NCBI GenBank assembly: GCA_020854055.1
Contig: JADZGD010000044.1
Span: 124,001-188,000, forward strand
Direction: 5' to 3'
DNA: 64,000 nt
Source of the DNA: Bryobacterales bacterium
GTDB lineage: Bacteria > Acidobacteriota > Terriglobia > Bryobacterales > Bryobacteraceae
Under the pieces are notes generated by a model that saw only the letters and a program-made list of their open reading frames with translations, was not told where the DNA came from and ran no database searches. This document shows positions 59,561 through 64,000 of this stretch, piece after piece. Position 1 is the first letter of the stretch; every line of letters begins with the position of its first letter. The translations under genes were made by a program, and so were the position numbers.

Positions 59561-60292
59561 CTAGCTTCTCCTTCTCGGTCCTTCGTATTTCAATATGTTC
59601 ACAAACACGCCCAACAGCACGTGGATGATGTAGTAAAACGATTTCAACGTAGTAATCGAACTGCGCCCGCTCCGGCGCGGCCGCATCCGGCAGGGTATTT
59701 CAATAAAGCGGAACGCCTTGCGCTGCAGCACCACCAGCGCCTCGATCTCGGGATATTCCAGCGGAAACGTATTGCTGAACAGCGCCAGCGCCGGCCGTCC
59801 CACCCCCACGAACCCCGATGTCGGGTCGTGTACCTTCTGCCCCAGAATCGGCCACAGCAGCAGCCGGAAGAAGCGAATACCAATCGCCCGCGCCAGGCTG
59901 GTGTGCTCCCCTGCGTGCCCGGAAAACCGCGACCCGATCACCATCTCGACGCCGCCCTGCCTCAGCGCCGCCAGAATTTTGGGAATTCCCGCGGGATCGT
60001 GCTGCCCGTCGCCATCGATCCGGATCACGTAGTCATAACCAAGCTCGAACGCCAGCTTGTACCCCGCCTGTACCGCGCCGCCCAAACCGAGATGGTGCGG
60101 CAGCCGCATCACCTCGGCGCCCGCCCGGCGTGCCACCAGCGCGGTCGAATCCCGCGAGCAGTCGTCGATTACCAAAATCGGAGCCGCGCCCATCACCGCC
60201 CGGCATTCCTGCACCACCTGGCCAATCGATGCCGCTTCGTTTAGGGCGGGAATCAGTATCAGCAGGCTCCCCGGCTCCACGGGCCGGATCAT
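59561..60292 (-). CDS. GT2 polyprenyl-phosphate sugar synthase (DPM1-like)
   Basis: 243 residues from ATG 60292, which overlaps the upstream GT2 stop (ATGA). GT-A fold with LLILIPALNEAASIGQVV, LVIDDCSRDSTALVARRAGAEVMRLPHHLGLGGAVQAGYKLA and the metal-binding RIDGDGQHDPAGIP. Resembles dolichol-phosphate-mannose synthases without membrane helices. Likely makes undecaprenyl-phosphate-linked hexose at the inner face of the membrane for the downstream TMTC-like enzyme. Confidence 0.9.
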   Translation of the reverse strand: MIRPVEPGSLLILIPALNEAASIGQVVQECRAVMGAAPILVIDDCSRDSTALVARRAGAEVMRLPHHLGLGGAVQAGYKLAFELGYDYVIRIDGDGQHDPAGIPKILAALRQGGVEMVIGSRFSGHAGEHTSLARAIGIRFFRLLLWPILGQKVHDPTSGFVGVGRPALALFSNTFPLEYPEIEALVVLQRKAFRFIEIPCRMRPRRSGRSSITTLKSFYYIIHVLLGVFVNILKYEGPRRRS

Positions 60293-61305
60293 AACCGCGC
60301 AATCTCCTTCGCGCTGATCGAGTACTGCTCCAGCAATCGCAAAAAGTCGCCCGCGGAAATCCGCGCCTTCCGCCGGATCGCCGCCCTCTCCCGCAAAAGA
60401 CGCGGAAGCTGCCAAAGCACGACCAGGTGCGCCTGCGCCAGCAGCCACGCCAGCCGCGCCACTCCACCGCCGCCGGAGGCGGCAAACTGTCCGGCCGTGC
60501 CGTGGCCCTCTCGCGCCGCCCTGGCGTGCCACCAGTAGCGGTGAAGCGAAACCCAGGGCGCCTTCCACAACGCCCGGGCTGGAAAGTTACGCACCAACAC
60601 CATCAGCCGGTTCCGCTCCACGTAGTAAGCCTTCATCGCCGACGCCTTGCCGCTCGACATGGAATAGTGGTGTTCCACCCGTGCCGCCGGCACATACTCG
60701 CACCCCCACCCCTGCCAGCGCGCGCGCAAGCCCAGGTCCGTGTCCTCGCAGTACAGAAAGAATCTCTCCTCGAACAATCCCATCTCGTCCAGCATCTTGC
60801 GGCGATAAAGCGCCGCGCACCCGCTGGCAAACAACGCCTCGCCGGGAGTATCGAACTCTTCCGGCCTGCGTCCCTGGCCGCGCTGCTTGCTGCTGGCGTC
60901 GCCCGCAATCAGCATTCCCGCCGAATCGAGCACCCCGCTTCCATATAACCGGATCTGCGAGGCGCACATGCCGGCATCCGCGCGCCGGTCCATTGCCGCC
61001 ACCATCCCGGACAGCCACTCCGCTTCCGGCTCGGCGTCATCGTTCAACGCCGCCACATACTCGCTCTGACTCGCGCGAATACCCTGGTTGATGGCGGCTC
61101 CGAAGCCGGCATTGCCCGTGTTGCCAATCACCGTTACCGCTAACCGCGTCCGCAGTTGACCGCGAACTACATCACGCCCGCTGTTATCCACCACCACCAC
61201 CTGGAAATCACGAAACGTTTGCCGTTCAAGCGAGCCAATTGCGGCGCGCCATGCCGAATTGGCTGCCAGCGTAGGAATAATCACCGTGACTTTCGGGCTC
61301 GACAA
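60289..61305 (-). CDS. Glycosyltransferase family 2, rhamnosyltransferase-like
   Basis: 338 residues. Start is TTG 61305, forced by a TGA two codons upstream; GAGGG touches it, so a GTG at 61284 is possible. GT-A motifs KVTVIIPTLAANSAWRAAIGSLERQ, FQVVVVDNSGRDVV, NTGNAGFGAAINQGIRASQSEYVAALNDDAEPE and FFLYCEDTDLGLRARWQGWG are of the WbbL/RfbF type. Adds a sugar to a surface polysaccharide or lipid-linked glycan. First gene of the glycosylation operon, 29 nt after the TonB receptor gene. Confidence 0.9.
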   Translation of the reverse strand: MSSPKVTVIIPTLAANSAWRAAIGSLERQTFRDFQVVVVDNSGRDVVRGQLRTRLAVTVIGNTGNAGFGAAINQGIRASQSEYVAALNDDAEPEAEWLSGMVAAMDRRADAGMCASQIRLYGSGVLDSAGMLIAGDASSKQRGQGRRPEEFDTPGEALFASGCAALYRRKMLDEMGLFEERFFLYCEDTDLGLRARWQGWGCEYVPAARVEHHYSMSSGKASAMKAYYVERNRLMVLVRNFPARALWKAPWVSLHRYWWHARAAREGHGTAGQFAASGGGGVARLAWLLAQAHLVVLWQLPRLLRERAAIRRKARISAGDFLRLLEQYSISAKEIARL

Positions 61306-61334
61306 CCCTCAATTCTACCCGAACATCGCCGCGT

Positions 61335-63788
61335 TCACCGCGCGGCGCGGCCAAGCCACCGGAAGCGCATGTTGAAAGCCCGGCTCTGCCCGCCGTAGTA
61401 ACGCAGGAAGCCGGGGGCCTGCAGGTTATTGTTCACCACGTTGTAGTTGCGGTGATTGGTAATATTGTTGAAGCCGAAACGCCACGCCCATTTGTATCCC
61501 ATTGCCCGGAACTTTTTTTCCAGGTGCAGGTTCAACTCCGCGAACACCGGAAACCGCATCGAGTTCACGGCGCCTTGAATCCGGCCGTATTCGTCCTGTA
61601 TCGAAAACGGAAAACCCGAATGATACTCGAACAGCGACGCCACCGCCCAACTCTTCGTGCGCGGCACCGGCAGGTAAAACCAGCCCATTACCCTGTGCGG
61701 AGCGTCCCAGTCCAGCGGCCCCGCGTTGTCGGTCACAATCAGCGGATCGTCCAGGCTGATATCCATTACGGCGTTGGAAGTCGCCCGCGACTTGCGGTAG
61801 CTCAACATCCATTCGTATTGCTGCCGCAGCGGCTGCCGCAGCGTTAGCTCGAAGGCGTGATAGCGGTCCACCCGATGGTTGCCCAGGTCATAAACGGCGT
61901 TGACATCCGGCTCCGGCGCCAGGTCCGCGCCGTTGAAGTAAGTAAAGCCGCGCCTGCCGCGCCGGTGCAGGTAGTTCAGCCGCGAAAAAATTCCGCCCGG
62001 CAGCCGCTGCTCGATCCCGGCGTTGATGTTGGTCGCCCGCGGCGTCGCATAGTGGGGAAGTGCCACCCGGTAGAACAACAGCGACGGGCTCCCCTGCTCG
62101 AGCCCCTCCGCGTTGTAATAGGTGGTCGCCGGCGTCTGATCGAACGGCCTGGTGAAAAGTTGCAGGTTCGTGGCGTCATACACCACCGCGTAGCCGCCGA
62201 ACAATTTTGTGTTGGCCGACCGCCCCGGCGCCCACGCCACGCCCAGGCGCGGTGACAGGTTCCAGTTCTTCAGCAGATCGTCACGGTCCGTCCGCAGGCC
62301 GGCTTCAATGGTCACCGACGGCCGCACCCGCCAGCTATCCTGCGCGTAGATTCCCGTCTCCACCATCGACCGGCTTAACCGTCCGTTGCCCAAAAACCTC
62401 ACCGACCGCGCCGGTGTGTCGTTCGCCCGGAAATGTTCAAACCCCGTACGGTTGATGTTCTGCCAGTAATTCAGCAGGTCGATGTCGAATCCCGCCTTCA
62501 GCCGGTGTTCACCCGCCAGTTGGAGCAGCGGCAGAAATGCGTTGGCCAGAAACTGGTCCCGGCTCGATGTCTGGCGGGCGTTGACAAAGGAAAAGCCCCT
62601 CTGCCCGTAGGGAGTGAATTCGGAGATTCCCACTCCTTGCGGGTTTTCCCGGCTGAAGGTCCGGTTGGAAGCGTAACCGGCCTCCAGCAGCGCGCCCCCG
62701 TTGAAATAGATCTGGTCCTTCACGCTGGCAAACCACTGCCGCGCCCGGCGGTCCGCCGTAGTTGGCAGCGGCGTCAGCGCGCCCAGGCCGTTATTCGGAG
62801 CCACCCACAGGTTCACCAGCAGGCTGGCGAAAAGAATGTTCGACGGCGCCAGGTTCACCTGCCCATGCAGCAGGTTGCTCAGCCGCCAGCTCGATGTCCG
62901 GTCCTGTCCCTTGGGCAGCTCGTCAATCACCGTGTTGACGTATTGCAGGTAGGTGCTGTCGGAAAACCACGCCTTGCCCCGCCGGATCGGACCCGATACG
63001 TTAAACCGCGGTTCCCAGTTGCCCAGTGTCCAGCCCTTGTGATTTTCAAACCCCGGAATGAAGTTGGTGGCGTTGTAACGCAGCTTGTCGTCGCCCGTAA
63101 CCGTGTTGATCACCAGCGTCCCGGCCGACCCCTTGCCGTACTCCGCCGGATAGGCTCCGCTCAGCAGTTCCACCGATTGAACTGCCTCCACGCTCAGCCG
63201 CGTCTCGAATCGCGCGGTCAGCGGATCGGCGATGTTGAATCCGTCCAGCACATAGTGCGCCTGGCCCTCGCTGCCGCCATTCAGGTGCAGCCGCCCAGCG
63301 TTGTCCTGTACCGCGCTCGGCAAGATCCGCAGCGCATTCTTCAGATTGTTTGTCGAAGGGTAGGGAACTTCCAGCAGTTGGGTGTTGGTCACACGCTCCA
63401 CCGACGCTGCCTGATCGGTCTCAAGCGGCTGCGGCTCGGCCGTTACTTCCACCGCTTGAAAGACTTCCCGCACCGGGTTCAGCGTCAGGTGCAGTTCGGT
63501 TCCCTCGGCCGCCACCTCCACCGGTCGCGCCGGAATCGGGAAGTAGTCTTTACGCTCCACCGTCAGCAGGTATGCACCGGGTTCCGCCAGCTCGATCTGG
63601 AACTCGCCCGCCGGATCGGTGATCGCCGCCGCTCTTACCAACCCGCCGGTCTCCCTTCGCAGTTCGACCTTGGCGCCCCCCACCGGAGCGTTATTTTCGT
63701 TGGTAATCCTGCCCGATACCGCGATTGCCGCCCAACAGTTGGCCGGAACCAACAGCAGCATCGAGCAGGCACAGGTCCATCGCGTCAC
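61335..63788 (-). CDS. TonB-dependent receptor with carboxypeptidase-regulatory-like domain
   Basis: 817 residues from GTG 63788 (AAGGTGG a few nt upstream). Signal peptide (MLLLVPANCWA), then a CarboxypepD_reg-like Ig domain at about 22-105 (VSGRITNENNAPVGGAKVELRRETGG ... GAYLLTVERKDYFP), a plug at about 115-235 (SVERVTNTQLLEVPYPSTNNLKNALRILPS, LDGFNIADPLTARFETRLSVEAVQSVELLSGAYPAEYGKGSAGTLVINT) and a 22-strand barrel ending in the aromatic-rich AFNMRFRWLGRAAR. Outer-membrane transporter of unknown ligand, common in Acidobacteria. Divergent from the metE-like gene by 36 nt. Confidence 0.92.
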   Translation of the reverse strand: MTRWTCACSMLLLVPANCWAAIAVSGRITNENNAPVGGAKVELRRETGGLVRAAAITDPAGEFQIELAEPGAYLLTVERKDYFPIPARPVEVAAEGTELHLTLNPVREVFQAVEVTAEPQPLETDQAASVERVTNTQLLEVPYPSTNNLKNALRILPSAVQDNAGRLHLNGGSEGQAHYVLDGFNIADPLTARFETRLSVEAVQSVELLSGAYPAEYGKGSAGTLVINTVTGDDKLRYNATNFIPGFENHKGWTLGNWEPRFNVSGPIRRGKAWFSDSTYLQYVNTVIDELPKGQDRTSSWRLSNLLHGQVNLAPSNILFASLLVNLWVAPNNGLGALTPLPTTADRRARQWFASVKDQIYFNGGALLEAGYASNRTFSRENPQGVGISEFTPYGQRGFSFVNARQTSSRDQFLANAFLPLLQLAGEHRLKAGFDIDLLNYWQNINRTGFEHFRANDTPARSVRFLGNGRLSRSMVETGIYAQDSWRVRPSVTIEAGLRTDRDDLLKNWNLSPRLGVAWAPGRSANTKLFGGYAVVYDATNLQLFTRPFDQTPATTYYNAEGLEQGSPSLLFYRVALPHYATPRATNINAGIEQRLPGGIFSRLNYLHRRGRRGFTYFNGADLAPEPDVNAVYDLGNHRVDRYHAFELTLRQPLRQQYEWMLSYRKSRATSNAVMDISLDDPLIVTDNAGPLDWDAPHRVMGWFYLPVPRTKSWAVASLFEYHSGFPFSIQDEYGRIQGAVNSMRFPVFAELNLHLEKKFRAMGYKWAWRFGFNNITNHRNYNVVNNNLQAPGFLRYYGGQSRAFNMRFRWLGRAAR

Positions 63789-63810
63789 AGACCACCTTCG
63801 CGTTCAATAT

Positions 63811-63816
63811 TACAAT
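63811..63816 (+). promoter_or_regulatory. -10-like hexamer before the metE-like gene
   Basis: TACAAT lies 8 nt before ATG 63825, and there is no Shine-Dalgarno sequence between. The -35 position (63788-63793) is poor. Same geometry as murB and nuoB, suggesting a leaderless mRNA. Confidence 0.38.
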
Positions 63817-63824
63817 GATTCTTT

Positions 63825-64000
63825 ATGGCGATACAGACGACGGTTGTGGGCAGCTACCCTACCCCTTCGTGGCTGCTCGGAAATACGTCCCGCGGAGCAC
63901 TCCGGGACGCAATCATGGTTGTTCTCAAAACCCAGGAACTGGCCGGTATTGACGTGGTGGCCGACGGCGAGTTGAACCGCTTCGACCCATCCCACCCGGA
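63825..64000 (+). CDS. MetE-like (cobalamin-independent methionine synthase family) protein, N-terminal fragment
   Basis: An open frame starts at ATG 63825 and runs off the window edge, giving 58 residues. The start TTVVGSYPTPSWL and the following ELAGIDVVADGELNRFDPSHP match the beginning of the MetE C-terminal-type (URO-D superfamily) catalytic domain, where GS-P at the start and DGE later bind substrate. It could be the short MetE-like core enzyme rather than full MetE, because it begins directly with the catalytic fold. Ends outside the window. Confidence 0.75.
   Translation, partial: MAIQTTVVGSYPTPSWLLGNTSRGALRDAIMVVLKTQELAGIDVVADGELNRFDPSHP

Noticed and set aside
62433..63818. 461-codon plus-strand frame opposite the TonB receptor
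   Set aside because: Shadow; the receptor frame shows signal peptide, plug and barrel.
1..64000. tRNA, rRNA, CRISPR arrays, insertion sequences, prophage or att sites
   Set aside because: Intergenic gaps are mostly under 100 nt; no cloverleaf, spaced repeats, transposase or integrase frame was seen.

Overview
The window is dense, GC-rich bacterial chromosome with almost no intergenic space. Gene content suggests an Acidobacteriota-like bacterium, perhaps near Solibacter/Bryobacter. This rests on a flagellar cluster with P- and L-ring genes (hence diderm), a TonB-dependent receptor with an N-terminal carboxypeptidase-regulatory domain, an ECF sigma / anti-sigma pair, an RND pump and many short ATGA-type gene overlaps. 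The assignment is inference, since no 16S gene is present. I saw no tRNA, rRNA, CRISPR array, insertion sequence or prophage gene.

Layout. (1) 1-4.7 kb: end of a complex I operon in the order nuoL-M-N-H; nuoB stands alone at 9.4 kb. (2) 4.8-10.9 kb: housekeeping genes: a two-BON secreted protein, a DUF2461 protein, murB, malQ, nuoB and a tandem universal stress protein. (3) 10.9-28.0 kb: a flagellar island built from two divergent operons. Leftward: flgF-flgG-flgA-flgH-flgI-flgJ (rod, P/L rings). Rightward: fliK-flgD-flgE-fliN-fliO-fliP-fliQ-fliR-flhB-flhA-flhF-fliA-fliN/Y-SwrB-like gene (hook, export gate, placement, sigma-28, switch). Sigma-54-like sites face both ways in the divergent region, and a sigma-28-like site precedes flaG. 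(4) 27.9-30.5 kb: ECF sigma factor, membrane anti-sigma factor carrying HEAT repeats, and a double-PDZ protein, with a textbook ECF promoter in front. (5) 30.6-35.1 kb: ribosomal protein S1 homologue, diverging from a membrane histidine kinase and an NtrC-type sigma-54 activator. (6) 35.0-44.3 kb: an RND efflux operon (TolC-like, adaptor, permease) followed by an amine oxidase and a tiny membrane protein; a divergent OmpR-type two-component system probably regulates it. (7) 44.3-50.1 kb: UroD-family protein, TlpA-like thioredoxin, purE, NADP-isocitrate dehydrogenase, an unknown gene and a sialidase-fold protein. (8) 50.1-56.4 kb: a lysine riboswitch heading dapE-asd-lysC-dapB-dapA-dapD, a nearly complete succinylase lysine/diaminopimelate route. 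(9) 56.3-61.3 kb: a glycosylation operon with two GT2 enzymes, DUF2304, a TMTC-like GT-C/TPR protein and a GT4 enzyme. (10) 61.3-64 kb: TonB-dependent receptor and the start of a MetE-like gene.

The least ordinary parts are the ECF / HEAT anti-sigma / di-PDZ module, the lysine riboswitch with an unclear expression platform, the lipid-linked-sugar glycosylation set, the 22-bp near-palindrome between malQ and nuoB, and a recurring arrangement in which a -10-like hexamer lies 7-8 nt before an ATG with no Shine-Dalgarno sequence (murB, nuoB, metE-like), suggesting leaderless mRNAs.
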